Below are positions 45,101-57,970 of a stretch of 64,000 nucleotides of DNA, in pieces. The stretch covers positions 1,488,001 to 1,552,000 of the forward strand of contig JBAJFE010000025.1 in NCBI GenBank assembly GCA_037903355.1, read 5' to 3'. Position 1 is the stretch's first letter. Every line of letters starts with the position of its first letter. This stretch comes from Trichuris trichiura. Its lineage: Eukaryota; Nematoda; Enoplea; Trichinellida; Trichuridae. Position numbers and translations under genes: made by a program. The notes below the pieces were generated by a model, which was not told the origin of the DNA, ran no database searches, and saw nothing but the letters and a program-made list of their open reading frames with translations.

Positions 45101-46340
45101 CGCTCTTCTATACCCTGGGGCGCAGATAAATGAAGTACTTTAACTAGCCAATATTATGGCACTATTGTTATGGAAACCAACGCTGAGATTTTTCGCAGCT
45201 GGTTTGAGCAGCGGGAGGGCGGAAATTTGGAAATCTTCTCCTTTTACATTCTTCTCACAGCAGAAGAACAAGAAGCATGTTGCACTATTTTCAAAAATAC
45301 GCATCAATTTTCTGATGCACGCCTGAGAAATCGTTTCTCTGCGAGAAGACTACCAGAACCGCTGAACTGCTCCTTTGGAATGGGAAACGAAAAGTTAGGT
45401 GATAACGATCCAGTTTTTGTGCTTGATTGTTTCACCTGAAGCCAAATCGAAAGTAGCAGGCAAAACCCCATTCCTGCATCCGTCTAGCTTTAGTGTGAAA
45501 AGCAGGTACCAATATTTTCAGAAATATTCATGGAGCGTTCACTGCGCACCGGGAACGTCTTTTCTTTCCGAAAGGCCTACAATAAAGCCGTAATGCTCCT
45601 GCGGAATAGGATAAGAAAGCCCGAGGTATAACGAACCTGCTTTTCTGCGTGATAGATTCATCCGAAACTGTATTCTAACTATCGCGCAGTAACCTTTTCC
45701 TGCATCATTCTTGCTTTTACACTATCTCAGTAGGTGGGATAAGAACTTTGGAAGCAGTAATTCACGTTTCCGGCGGTGATCGACTAAAGCCGATTTTAAA
45801 CACCCTTTGGGGGGCATGCTCGATCTGCTTTACGTGACGAATATTATCCCCTATCCCTATCGAGAGGAACGTTGAGGTTTTTCCGACCTCGGTCATGCGT
45901 CGGGAAGCCGGAAATAAAAAAACGTTTCTTTCTAAATTTTTCCTACAGTAGAAGAAGGAAAAGCAGGTACAGAGATTTTCAAAATTACTCATGGGCCATC
46001 CGCCACTTGGCAGAGATGTCTCTAGTGTGTAGCAGGATTGTAAAAACTTTGTGATATTCCTGCGGAATAAGAACGCAAACGTAGACAGCTAAGGAGATTG
46101 CTATTCTGCGCGATCCTTTCATACGAAACGAAGTGCAAAGTAGTCGTAGAAACAGAATGCTGCAGCTTGCTGGCTTTTAAACAGGTTTGTTAGGACGCGT
46201 ACGAGTCGCAGAAGCTATTGCATCTCTTGTCGGCGGTGTTCGACTAAAGTCGCTCTTCTACACCCTAAGGCCGCATTGACGAAGTACTCTAACGGCCGGA
46301 ATTATGCGCCTATACCTACGCAAACCCATATTTCGGTTTC
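39115..46340 (+). repeat. Satellite array 3
   Basis: About sixteen monomers, anchors near 39,290, 39,755, 40,212, 40,665, 41,128, 41,590, 42,047, 42,510, 42,970, 43,420, 43,890, 44,345, 44,805, 45,262, 45,500 and 45,955. The 238 bp step at 45,262-45,500 marks an internal deletion. Parts match array 1 in a different order (41.3-43.6 kb to 7.4-9.5 kb; 43.7-45.4 kb to 2.8-4.5 kb) and array 2 (39.1-40.4 kb to 15.8-17.1 kb). Confidence 0.9.
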
Positions 46341-46545
46341 TATTTCATGATAAATAATTTATGCACGTCATGGCAAAACGGCAACAATAGGGTATGTTGA
46401 AGCACTACTTCCCATAGCGTAATTTTTAGAGCCAACGCTATCGATAGTCCACAACGAACTTAAGTTTTTATTCCACCTATTTATTGCTTTGTTTTGGCTT
46501 GGCGTCTGATTTTGCTTGTGTTATTAGATTCACATTAATATACGC
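46340..46545. other. Short unique insert between satellite and small-gene block
   Basis: About 200 bp not seen elsewhere in the window, between the last monomer and the start of the small-gene block (AGAAAAATCTGGCAAAGTTTG). I recognise nothing in it. Confidence 0.4.
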
Positions 46546-47377
46546 TGAGAAAAATCTGGCAAAGTTTGACGGTTACGGTTTGTTTTTCTTTGCTTGCTGG
46601 CATGCTTTTCGTCCTCCGTAAATTAGAATAATTTTATTTTCGAAAGCTACACTATACTTAATAGTAGTTAGGTTTAGTTAAGTGCTGCTTTGAATACGGC
46701 AGGGAATAAGCTGTTGCAAACGCGGCAGACTTTATAAATAAAAATGATTCTTTTCGTTTTATATTTTGCAAGAAATGCATGAACGACGTGTGTCTTCTTT
46801 TTTAATCCTCTACTGAAACGCTCATGAGCACCCATAATAGTATTACCCGTTTTTGGTTTAGGCTTAGGTAACATTTACTAAGCGTGAGAAACAAAAAGAA
46901 AAAGCTAGGCTTATTCATCTACGACTTTTGTGTTTCTGTATTTTTAGTTTGAAAATTTTGTCTTAGACCGAAGCCAAAGGGAGGCTTAAAATTGATTGAC
47001 GTTGCAGCACCTTAACTGACGTTATCAGGGAGCGTCTGTTGCTTGTTAAGATGTGAACGGCACTTCAGACGGTCGGCTCATTTTCGTTAAAACGCTCGGC
47101 AGTTGAATATTGCTTCATGGAAACGGGATGCCCAATAAGCTCACGCGTTTCTATCGCAGAATGTTATGATTTGCGAACCTTAAGTTTACCTGGTTGTAGT
47201 TTATTATTCATAAAAGTTGCAACAATTTAGCGCTATAATTTTTAGTTTAAGAGGCTACCGAAGAAGACTAAAGAGAGAACTATTAATGCGCAGGTTTATT
47301 GCACAGATGACGTAACAAAAACTAGGCGAAGCATCTTCTTGATTGCGTCAGGAATCCTTGAATTTAAATAGACGTCT
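46545..47377. other. 3' flank of the small two-exon gene, copy 2
   Basis: Paralogous to 11,625-12,425 with a few small indels. It retains the AATAAA downstream of the gene (TTTATT near 47,202). No other gene seen. Confidence 0.5.
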
Positions 47378-47763
47378 TTAAGTAGTTTTTGCTCTTCCCC
47401 TTTCGTTTTTCTCATACTGGTTTTCCTTGTGAGCTTGAAAGTGAAATTTGCCCATTGAATGTACGGAAGTTATATCAGCGGCCTTCAAATCGTCGGCTAA
47501 GGTATCTACGAAATTTGCTGGCACGTTTCTTCGACCGCTATTATCAATCCATCCTAACTTGACCATCGAAAATGTGTCCAAAGGCACACTATAGCCAGTC
47601 TGCCGTTTGACAGTGTTGATGACGCAATCCTGTTGAGCACGTTTGAATTCCTAAGGAAAAAAGAATTTTTTTTATTGTCGTAAGCAACGTGGAAATATAC
47701 CTGCAGAGACTCTGCCTGTCTTTGCAGTTCGCTTGAGTATGCGCGTGTTGGTTTCTTAGCCAT
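47378..47763 (-). CDS. Small conserved two-exon gene, copy 2 (unknown function)
   Basis: Exon 1 is 47,763-47,701 and exon 2 is 47,650-47,378, separated by a 50 bp intron with GTATAT donor and CCTTAG acceptor. Product 111 residues, same length as copy 1. Differences include S to R in the Gln-rich part, W-I to C-V after AQQD, LGDD to LADD, and a changed basic C-terminus (ERGRAKTT instead of EGGKAKSN). No stop or indel has arisen in either copy, although the copia fragment beside them has stops. It might be a duplicated functional gene or two copies too young to have decayed. Confidence 0.55.
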
Positions 47764-47939
47764 ATTGCTTAGCGCGCGCGTTTGACGAATCAACCTTCCA
47801 GCTAATCGACAAATTATGACACTGTTACGCGAGACACACCGTTGAAAGTTAGTTTAAAGAAATTGTTTGCTGAAACTTTAAATTTTCGCTATAGCTCATA
47901 CTAGAGCTTTCGGCAGACTTCGTCGTTTTTAACTTAATA

Positions 47940-48176
47940 AATGATAATTAGGTTGCTTCTTTTACGGATTGTAAGTCCAATTGAAAAATTTGAATACTAA
48001 GTTTCCCGGAGATTTCGGGTCAAACGCGAGCTCGTCTTCAGCGGTCTTAAATGATTCATTTAACACCGCGTTTGACCCAAAAGCTCCGAGAAAATTAGCA
48101 TTAAAATTTTTCAACGCAACTTACCATCCGTAAAAAAAGCAGCCCAATAAAACTTTACGGTCCCGTACCAAGAAAC
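47940..48176 (-). mobile_element. Palindromic hammerhead-bearing element next to copia LTR, copy 2
   Basis: Paralogue of 13,001-13,224 with the same arms and tail (TTACGGTCCCGTACCAAG), ending at the copia LTR. The minus-strand core at 48,041-48,013 is CTGAAGA ... GAAATCTC: the AGCT stem III has become ATCT, so this copy has lost the self-complementary segment. Confidence 0.6.
48006..48044 (-). ncRNA. Hammerhead-like motif, stem III altered
   Basis: CTGAAGA (48,041-48,035) and GAAA (48,016-48,013) are kept, with CCG/CGG as stem I. The stem II arms are less complementary than in the 13 kb copy, and GCT after GAAA is TCT. Likely inactive. Confidence 0.3.
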
Positions 48177-48288
48177 TGTTCTAACTTCGAACGCAGAGTA
48201 AACTGTTTATTGGCCAGAATACAGTGGAGAAGTAACGTGATGCGTGGGATATGTAACGCATACTGTATGAGTTGATATATCTCCAACA
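48177..48288 (-). mobile_element. Short LTR of copia element, copy 2
   Basis: 112 bp, paralogous to 13,225-13,335. The start TGTTGGAGATATATC is intact on the minus strand. The other terminus is changed to GAACA. The polypurine tract is shortened to TTGAGGGGG. Confidence 0.6.
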
Positions 48289-48314
48289 CCCCCTCAATGG
48301 ATGTGTCACAAGTC

Positions 48315-48885
48315 TCTTACGTGGACTTCAATCCAAGCTGCGTCACATAGAGGTTATGCTTCGGCGAATAAAGTCCCTTAGTTAAGATATCGTCCGTCAT
48401 CTGCTCTGTGGCCAAATATGCTACGTTGACGAATCCCCTCGACAACGTCTCACGTACAAAGTGGTATTTGATGTCAATATGCTTGGTCCTGGCATGGAAT
48501 ACTGAATTCCGAGCAAGCTCTTAAGCACCGAAATTATCATTGTACACATCGATTGCATCGACAATTGGCCCATCAATTTCTCGAAGAAAAGTCCTCATTC
48601 ATAATGTCTCTTTAACAGTCTCAGCTAAATTCATGTATTCAGCTTCAGGGCTGCGTAACGCCACTGTACTGTGTTTTCTAGCTTCCCAACTCACTGCGCC
48701 ATTTCCGTACTTGAAAAGGAATCCTGTATACGACCTTCTGTCAACTGGACAACCACCCCAATCTGCGTCTGCATAACCCATTGGTCGCTTTCCTGATCGT
48801 TGGTATACGAGTTTAAGATTTGAAATGCCTTTGAGATATCATGGTATTCTCTTAGCTGCTTTCCAGTGTTCTTCAGTGTAGCCGG
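48315..48885 (-). pseudogene. Ty1/copia RNase H fragment, copy 2
   Basis: Contains GYADADWGGCPVDRRSY, SPEAEYMNLAETVKE, VYNDNFGA and HARTKHIDIKYHF, the RNase H domain and C-terminus of copia Pol, with in-frame stops (for example at 48,599-48,601). It is shorter than copy 1: satellite starts near 48,885, so the reverse transcriptase is gone. The truncation point differs from copy 1. Confidence 0.88.
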
Positions 48886-49530
48886 AAAAATGAAGAAACT
48901 CCCTTTTTTCATTCTTCGTACGGTAGATTAAAAAAACGCAGGTAGCAGTATTTTCAAAAATACTCATCGGCCGTCCTCTGCGTGCCGGAGAAGTCTTCTG
49001 TCAGCGACACGGCTGCAGAAGCGCCGAAGTGCTTCTGCGAAATAGGTAAGAAAAGGCCCAGCGATAACGAGCCCTTTTTCTGCGCGATCGCTTCATCCGA
49101 AACGAAAGGGAACGTAATGGCCAGAATCCTATTCTTGCATCCGTTGAGCTTTTAGATGGCCGTGTAGGGTTACGTTGGAGCTTTGGAAGATATAGCTTTT
49201 CTTGATGGCGCTGTTCCTCTGAAGGCACTCTTCTATGCACTGAGGGGCCTATGTGCGGACTACTTCAACTAATGAATATTGTGCACCCGTTGTTGTGCGT
49301 AGCGATATTCCGATTTTTCGAAGTTCCTTTGAGCACAGGGACGAAGGAAATATGAAAAATTTTCTCTTTAGATTTCTCGTACAGTACATGAACGAAAAGC
49401 AGGTACATTTTTTTTCAAAAGTACATGTGGGCTGTCCGCTGCGCGCTGGGGAAATCCTTTATGTCAGAGACACCTATGAGAGCGCCTGAATGCTCCTGTG
49501 CAATGGGAAAGGGAGGGCGGAGCGATAACG
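48885..49530 (+). repeat. Satellite monomers leading into 2 kb block copy 3
   Basis: Monomer anchors near 48,930 and 49,390, the second ending at the standard junction with the 2 kb block. Resembles 430-745. Confidence 0.8.
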
Positions 49531-51510
49531 AGCCTGTTCCTCCGTTTACTCCAACTGGACTTTTTATCATCAATGTTATTAATTTGTCGAAAGCATTAAT
49601 TCAGAAGCAGTTTAGAGTTTGTTGTTGCAACTCATTTGCTACAAGGTGCGTAAGTCAAGTTTTCAGCACCTTCATTGAAGCTCTCCGTTTGATTAAGCAT
49701 TGTATGGTAACTTCTACTTTGTTGTTGCCTATTTTTGATATTTTCCGGTCCATGTTATCTGCATAGCAATGGAATTGTTGCTCGCCGCAGCGTTCCTTGT
49801 TATGATTTTTCTTTTGTACATTGGGAGTTTTGTTCTTTCTTGTTTTGCCCTTTGACCCGCTCGTGAGAGCATAAATATGTTAGCCCTTCTAATGTTTCCA
49901 TTTTTTTAAGTAAGCGTTCAAATTATCAATGCAATATGCTGAAAGACATGTCGGTGAACGGATCCTCCTGGAATTCCTGCTACATTCTTGCTTTCTTCAG
50001 CTAAGATGATCGAAGTCGTATTATCTTCTCAAGCTGGTTAGCACGAAAAAATCAACTACTACAGTGGCGCAAAAAATGAAGAAAGTACTCCATTTTCATA
50101 AGTGGACTTGCTGATCTGTAAGTGGAACTTGAAAGTCAGAATACGGTAAAGAAGAAGATAGAAAAGTGACGTGTAACACGTTCGGGGTTGTATCAGGAAC
50201 CTTTTCGGTGAAGTTTGACCGGATGCGTTTCGTTTCATTCTCGCCAATAAATAAAAGCTTCTCAAAACCAATCTCCACCGATCGAGTAAGGTCCCGGCGG
50301 GACAATACAGCTGCTTTAAAGCTTAGGATATGAAGGAGTGGTTTTCCGTTGCTATTAGTTAAGAAAATATGAACTAATAACCGTTATTTTGTTTTCCCAT
50401 TTTGTTTCATTCAATTTTGTTCTCATCAATCGCTCTGTAGCTCAACTTTAAACAGTTTTCATGTTCAATACAGTTATGCTGATGCTATAAATCAGTGCAA
50501 TTTCGCCCTGCAATTCTGTTTATGCAGCATCGCTATTTCTGTCACTGTTTGTGATTTTCAAAATAGCAGTGGTCATTGTTTCGTTTATGTCTGTCATCGG
50601 TTCATTTATTCTCCTGCATTTTATGCTTTCCTCCTTGGCATATCGCATCTGGTAAGCTTTATTCTCTCATTTATTAAAACGAGTATACGTATTGAAATTT
50701 TTGCCGTATTTTTCAATATATTAGACCGGTGAAACTTTGCTGGTCGAGTGCCTCGCACGTTCCTTGAAAGGTTCCCCTAATTCCAGCGCACCTTCTTTGT
50801 ATAAACGATAGGGAAGCTGCTTTTAATTTCGCACATAATGCCTTTTCGTTTGTCCTGGGAAAATTAGAAATTGTCGCGGTAGAACGTAGAATGGATATTC
50901 TGGGAGCATTTTTATTTTCCGTTGAAATTGAAAAGGTTTTCCCAGTTGTCTCTTCTTTTGTCTTAATCCGGCGATATCCGAAAATAACCGTAACGATCTT
51001 GGTGATCGTTCTCCCGTAGAATCTTCCCCACGACTGAGTTTCTCATCAGTGATCGTTTGTATCCGATTTGTGCAAAAAGCGTTTCCTTTCAGTGTTTTCC
51101 GGTGAACACTTATTTCTTCCGGGATTAATGATTGTCCTCTGTTGGACTCGCGCTGATATGCCCTTTACTGTCTTTAATGCCTTCTCAGAAAGAATACGAA
51201 CATCCTAACATTACATTTACATTTGAACTATAAATTCTCTACGAAATTCTGTACCATTCTGCCTACTGTCATTTTCAATCTCCAATAGACTACATTCCGT
51301 ACATGTTTTGCAGCGTTTATAACAATAAACGCAATCTAATGGACGGATGGCTAAAAACTGCTTCAAGAAGTTTCATAAAACATTTTAAAAATCTTTTACA
51401 AATAAGAATAGAACATAAACATCTAGAAAGTCCACACACACGTCCTCGTTTCTCTTGGGAAACATTCTAACGTAAGCCGAACATAGAAACGTACGATTAT
51501 TTGTGGAAAA
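49530..51510 (+). repeat. 2 kb dispersed block, copy 3
   Basis: Nearly full-length copy of the block at 745-2775, same limits. The copies differ by scattered substitutions and short indels spread evenly, with no obviously protected reading frame. Confidence 0.8.
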
Positions 51511-53596
51511 CTGCATCGGAGTTTCACGAAACTCTTCTATGCCCTGGGTGCTCACGGACGAAGTACTTCGACTAGCGAATATTCTGGCCCGATCCTTATG
51601 GAGGCCAACACTGGGATTTCCGACTGCTCGTTGAAGCAACTGGCGGCCGGAAATGTAAAAAACTTCTGTTTTTCACCCTTCATACAGTAGATGAACGAAA
51701 AGCGAGTATCAGTAATTTCAAAAATACCCATGGGAGGTCCGCCGCGCACCATAGAATCTTTCTGCCTGCCAGACAGACGTAGAAGCGCAGAAATGCTCTT
51801 GCAAAATCGGAAAGGGAACGCCGAGCGATAACGAGCCTGTTTTTCCACTCGTTAACTTCATTTGACTATAAATAGTAAGCAGCAGATAGAAACCTATTCT
51901 TGCATTATTCTTGCTTTCATATGGCCGGCTAATGTCCCATAAAAAGTTTCGAAGCTATAGGTTTCGGTTGTGCCGGTCCACGACTAAAGCCGCTATTCAA
52001 TACCCTGTGGGAGCATAGATGAAGTACTTTAACTAGCATATATTACGCCCGTACGCTTGTGGAGAGCAACGTTCCGATTCTTCGAAGACCGCTGGAGCAA
52101 CTGGCAGCCGGAAATATGAAACACTTCTCTTTTTATACCTTTCGTACAGTAGATGAACGAATAGCAGGTACAAGTATATTCAAAAATACACATGTGCCGT
52201 CCGTTGCGCGCAGCAGAAGTCGTTTAATTACCCGACGGCCACAGAAACGTCACACTGCTCCGGCGTAATAGAAAGGGAAAGGTTTAGCGATAACGAGCCG
52301 GTTTTTCCACGCGAACGCTTAATCCGAGCCAAAGATAAAGTAGCACGTGAAACGCATTCCCACATCCGTCTAGCTTTTACATTTCCGTGTTCAGCAGCGC
52401 AGAGGCTTTCTATGCCGTTGGCGTGCTTTGCATCAATGTTCTACTAATGTCACTCTTCACTCTACGGGCGCCAGCACGACGTACTTTGACTAGCAAATGT
52501 TGCGCCCCTGTACCTATGCAGAGCAACAGTCGGATTTGTCGGAGCTGGCTGGAGCAAATGGCGGCCGAAAATAAGAAAAACTTCTCTTTTTCCATTCTTT
52601 GTACAATAGATGAGCGAAAAGCAGGTAGCAGTATTTTCAAAAAAAATTATAGACCGCCCTCTGCGCGCGAGAGAAGTCTTTTGACTGCGAGACGGCTGCA
52701 GTCGCCCTGTGATGCTCCTCCGGAATGGGAGGGGAAGTGCCGACCGGTACCGAGACTGTCTTTGTGCAATGGTTACATTTGAAATCAAACAGACAACAGC
52801 GGGCAGAAGACTATTCCTGCATATTTCCTTTTAACAAATAGCTACGTTGGGTCGTGTAAAAACTTTGGAAGCTATAGGTTTCGTTTGTTTCCTGCTGGTG
52901 TTGGACGCAAGCCGTTCTTCTATACATTCAGCGCTCTTGGAAGAAGTAGTTTAGCTGGCGAATATTATGCCGCTGCACTTATGGCAAACAATGTTGAGAT
53001 TTTTCTACGCTCGTTTGGACAATCCGTGGCTGAAGATAACAAATAGTTGTTTTTTCACATTCTTCGTACGGTAGCTGATAGAAACGCAGGTACCGATATT
53101 TTCAACAATACGCGCAGCCTGTCCACTGCACGCCGGATAATTCTTTCCTCCGTAGAAGAAGCGCAGAAGCGCTGTGATGCTCCTGCAGAGTGGGAACGAG
53201 AATATCGAGGGAAAGTGACCCTGCTTTTCCTCGCGATCCCTTCATGTGAACCGAAATGGTACGTTTCCGCAGAAACTAAATCTTCCACCGTAATAGCTTA
53301 TAAATAGCTGCGTTGAGTCGCTTACGAGTCTTAGAAGCTGTTAGATTTCCTGATGGCGGTTTGACTGAAGTCGTTCTTGTATTCCCTGGGGGCACGTTGA
53401 TGAAGTAGTTTGGCCACTGAATAATATGCGCGTATACGTACGCGGAGCCATATTCCTATTTTGTGGAGCTCGTCTGTGCAACGCGAAACAGAAAATATGA
53501 TAAACTTCTCGTTTTGCTTTCCGCTAACACCAGATGAATGAAAAGCAGGTACCAGTAATTTCAAGAATACCCTGGGGCCGTCCCCTCCGCACCATA
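51510..53596 (+). repeat. Satellite array 4
   Basis: Monomer anchors near 51,690, 52,155, 52,615, 53,075 and 53,538. Closest to 39.1-41.2 kb and to 15.8-17.1 kb. It ends abruptly in the truncated hAT element. Confidence 0.9.
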
Positions 53597-54116
53597 GCAA
53601 TTAGTCGCCTTAAGTCCAGCGATACGAAAAGAACGTTTTCAGTGCCAACTAAAGAATTCAGGGAATTAATAGCTTCGAATATCGTCAAGGAGCTTTAGCC
53701 GTATACGGCAGCCTGCTTCCTTAGTAGCCATTTCGGTATAGTGTCGAAAAGAAATTCAGCGTTGACTTCGCATCGCCAGGTTTTCCAGCCGTTGATCGCA
53801 CACTCAACTTTCACAGCGCGAAAGATGGGGTTCTACTTGCGGCTGACAAGATCCGCAGGTTAATAATGTTTTTAATGACGGTCCGGCTTAAATGTTTTCT
53901 CGTTGGCATACACGGTACGCAGCAACGTCAATTCTACATTCTGCAGCCTCTTTCAGGTTTTGAAGTACTTGTACAAATTCACAACAACGTAACCACAGTA
54001 GGCGCACCTGAGGATAACAGAAGCAGGAGAATTACATTGCGGAGAATGACGGGGGGCTCCGGCAAGTTGATGGTCGCAAAAGGGGGCCCTGGCTCCAAAA
54101 AGGTTGGGATACACTG
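53597..54116 (+). mobile_element. hAT-like element, left-truncated copy
   Basis: Matches the right 510 bp of the element at 9551-10,510, beginning around AATTAGTCGCCTTAAGTCC and ending GGTTGGGATACACTG, followed by CTTCATCG. The missing left part coincides with the junction to satellite, so the truncation came from rearrangement. Confidence 0.7.
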
Positions 54117-57100
54117 CTTCATCGGAATCCCATTGCAAAGAAGCGGACAGAAACGTTTTCCAGCATTATTTCTGCTTTTAAATGGCGTCGTTCAGTCGCG
54201 TAGGTCCATTGGAAACTATAGCTTTTTCTGATGACGGTGTTCGACTAACGCTGCTCTTTTATACCCTCGGGTACATGGACGAAGTAGTTTGGCTAGGGAA
54301 TAAAATGCCGCACAGTTACAGAGAAAAGCATCTGGATCTTTTGGAGCTCGTTTGCGCGACAGGAAGCCGGAAATATCAAAATCGTTCCTTTGCGCATGCT
54401 GCGTATAGTAGATGAAGGAAAAGGAGGTAGTAGTATTTTCAAAAATACTCATAGGCCGCCGCTCGCGCGGCGGAAACTTCTTTTGTCAGCAAGAGCGCTG
54501 TGGTAACGCTGTAAGTTTCGTGGGGAGTGCGAATTGAAGTGCCGACCGATAAGAAGCCTGTTTTTCTGCGCGATGCGTTGACTTGATAGTAAAAAGAAAT
54601 GAATGCTGAGAAACGTGTTACTGCATGATTCTTGCTTTTGAATGGCCTCTCGGGGTCGGGTAGAGACTTTGGAAGTTATTGGTTTGGTTTGTAGCGCTGT
54701 TCGATAAAAACCGTTCTTGTATGCCTTGTGCGGGCGGGGACGAAGTAGTTTACGTAGCGAGTATTATGTTCCTGTGCTTATGGAGAGCAAGACTCGGATT
54801 TTTCGAGGATCGTTTGAGCAACGGGAGGCTGGAAGTAGGGAGAAGATATTTTTTTTATTCTTCGTACCGTAATTGAAGGAAAAGCAGGTAGACATACTTT
54901 CAAAAATAATCGGCAGCCGTCCGACGCGCGTCGGAGAAGTACTTTATCTCCGAGACGGTTACAGGAGAGCTAAAATGTTTCTGCTGAATGGGAAACGAAA
55001 GGCTCAGGAAGAGCGGCCTGCTTTTCTGAGTGATCGCTTTCCCTTTCGATGCGATATGGAAAGTAGCGCCAGAAACATAATCCTGCAATGTTCTAGGTTT
55101 AAGACTGCTGTGTTGGTACCCGTACAACTCCTCCACGCCAATATATCTCTTGATGGCCGTGATCGTCTAAAGTTGCTCTTTTAAAGTCTGGAGGCCCCTA
55201 GAAGACGTAGTTTAACTGGCGAAAGGTATGCGTCTATAGTTAAGCGGAGGCACATTTCTGGTTTCCCAGGTGGAGTAATGAACCGAAAGCCGAAGATATA
55301 AAAAACTTCTCGTTCTACATTTTTCGTACAGTTGATACACGAAAAGCAGGTAGCGGTAGTTTCAAAAATACTCACAGGCCGACCCCTGAGCGTTGGAGAA
55401 ATGTTTTGTCGGCGAGATGCCTACAGTGGACCTGTGGTGGTCTTGTAGAATGGGAACGGAAGTGCCGACCGATAAAGAGGCTGTTTTTCTGCGCGATGGA
55501 TTCATTTGAAACCAAACAGAGAGCAGCGGGCAGAAGAGTATTCCTGCATCATTCCTTTTTTTAAGTAGCTATGTTTGGTCGCGTAGAAGCTTTGGAAGCT
55601 ATAGGTTTCGTTTGTTCCCCTGGCGGTGTTCGACGCAAGCCGCTTTTCTATACATTCAACGCGCATGGAGGAAGTAGTTTAGCTGGCGAATATTATGTCG
55701 CTACGCTTATGGAGAGCAATGTTGAGATTTTTCGTCGCTCGTTTGGACAATCCGAGGCCGAAAACAAGAAGTAGTTCTTTTTTTACATTCCTCACACAGT
55801 AGGTGAACGAAAAGCACGTACCGATATTTTCAACAATACTCGCAGGCTGTCCGTTGCGCGCGGGATACCCCTTCCGTCCGTGAAAAAACCGTAGAATTGC
55901 TGTGATGCTCGTGCGTAGTGGGAACGGAAACACTGAGGGAAACTCACGCTCTTTTTGCTCGTGATCCCATCATCCGAGCAGAAATGGAAAGTGGCGGCAG
56001 AAACCAAATCCTGCACCGTACCAGCTTTTATACAGCTGTGTTGAGTCACGTACGAGTCTTAGAAGCTGTTAGATTTCCTGACGGCGGTGCTTGACTGGAG
56101 TTGTTTTTCCTTGCCCTGGGGGCGCGGTTATGAAGTCGTTCTACTGCCGAATATTATGCGCGTATAACGACGCAGAGCCGTATTCCCGTTTTTTGGAGCT
56201 CGTTTATGCAACGGGAGACCAGAAACGTGAAAGCGTGTCTTTTTACATTCTTCGTACAGTAGATGAACAAAAAGCAGGTACCAGTATTTTCAAAAATCCT
56301 AATTAGGCGTCGCATGCGCGGCGGAAAAGCCTTTTGTGAGCTAGACGGCTATAGTGGCGATGTAGCTTTTTTGCGGAATGGGATTTGATACGCGGATCGG
56401 TAGGGAGCCTCTTCTTCTGCGCGATGGCTTCATTTGAAACTAAATTGAAAGGAATGCTCAGAAACGTGTTCAGTGCATCCTTCTTGCAGCTAAGTGCTTG
56501 CTCTGGGTTGCATAAAGGCTTTGGAAGCTGTTAGTTTCCTTTGTCGCGGTGAACCACAAAAGGCGCTCTTCTATACACTGGCCGCGCATGGACGAACAAC
56601 TTTACGTAGCGAGTAGTATGTTCCTATACTTATTGAGAGCAGCATTCGATGTTTTTGAGCCACGGGAAGCTGGAAATAAAAGGAATTTCTTTCTTCGTAC
56701 AGTAGATGTACGGAAAGCAGGTACAACATTTTTCAAAAATACTCATAGGCCTTCCTCAGCGCGCCCGACTAGTGTTTTGTGAGCGAGAGCGCTTCACTAG
56801 CGCAGTATAGGTTTTCTGTTATGGGAACGGAAACGCAGAACTATAATGAGCCCGTTTTTCTGCGCGATGGCTTCATTTGAATCCAAATCTAACGCAGCCG
56901 GCATAAACGTATTGCTGCATTATTCTGGCTTTTGGGAGCTATAGGTTTCGGTTGTGGCGGTGTTCGTCCAAAACCGCTCTTGTATAGCCAGGGCGCGCAT
57001 TGGCGAAATAGTTTAAGTAGCAAATATCATAACCGCATACTTATAAAGTGCATAGTTCGAATATTTTTGAGATCGTTTGAGCTACGGGATGCTGGAGATA

Positions 57101-57480
57101 TGAAAAAATTCTGTTTTTACATTCTTCGTACGGTAGATTAACGATAAGAAGGGAGTAGTATTTTCAAAAACAGTCATTAGCCGTCTAACGCTCGCAGGAG
57201 AACGATTTTATTTTTGGGACGGCTACAGACGCGCTAAAACGCTTCTGCGAAAAAGATAAGGAAAGGCCGAGCGAGAACGAAGCAGTTTATTGCGCTATAG
57301 CTTCATCCGAAACGAAATGCAAAGTTGCGAACACAACCGTACTCCTGAATGCGTATTGCCAGTAGATGGCTGTGTTGCCCCGCTATAGAGCTTTAGAATC
57401 TGCAGATTGCTATGATTGTGGTGTTCCAATGGAGCCGCACTTGTATATTCTGAGGGGTGCATGCAGGAACTTTTAACTGG
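54117..57480 (+). repeat. Satellite array 5
   Basis: Monomer anchors near 54,415, 54,875, 55,335, 55,808, 56,265, 56,705 and 57,135. From 55.3 kb it is collinear with 16.85-19.0 kb at the 38.44 kb offset. The first part matches 10.5-11.6 kb without the solo LTR. Confidence 0.9.
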
Positions 57481-57970
57481 CTAATATAGTGCCTCTATAC
57501 TTATGGTTAGTGCAATTCCGATTTTTCAGTGCTCATACGAGCAACGGACAGCTGGAAACATGATAAACTGCTAGTTTTTGGATTAATGGTACAGTAGTTA
57601 AAGGAAAAGCAGGTACCACTAATTTCAAAAATAGTGATGAGGCTTCCGGAGCGCGTGGACAAATGTTTGGCCTGCGAAAGGTCTACCGGAGGCTGCATGA
57701 AACCGTTTCGCGTCACAAAAAACGCGTCAAACAGACACGTAACGTCTTTTCACTTTTGCGTCAAAAGAAGGCACGTCAAACTGAGACATCATATTTTAAC
57801 TGTGCGTAAATTTGTTTCATTTGGAAAAAAAAGTGTTTTTACCTTAATTAAAAAGGGTGCATGTTGACTCCAGGGGAATGTGAGAGTTGCGTGAAAAGAA
57901 AGCGAGTCAGTCTGACTTGAAAGGCTATTTTGTCATCGTCGGGATACTTTTATGTATTTGCAGTTAAACG
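57480..57970 (+). repeat. Satellite-derived junction block, copy 3
   Basis: Same composite as at 19,020-19,510 and 14,682-15,185 (anchor near 57,600), leading into the second copy of the large duplicated segment. Confidence 0.65.
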
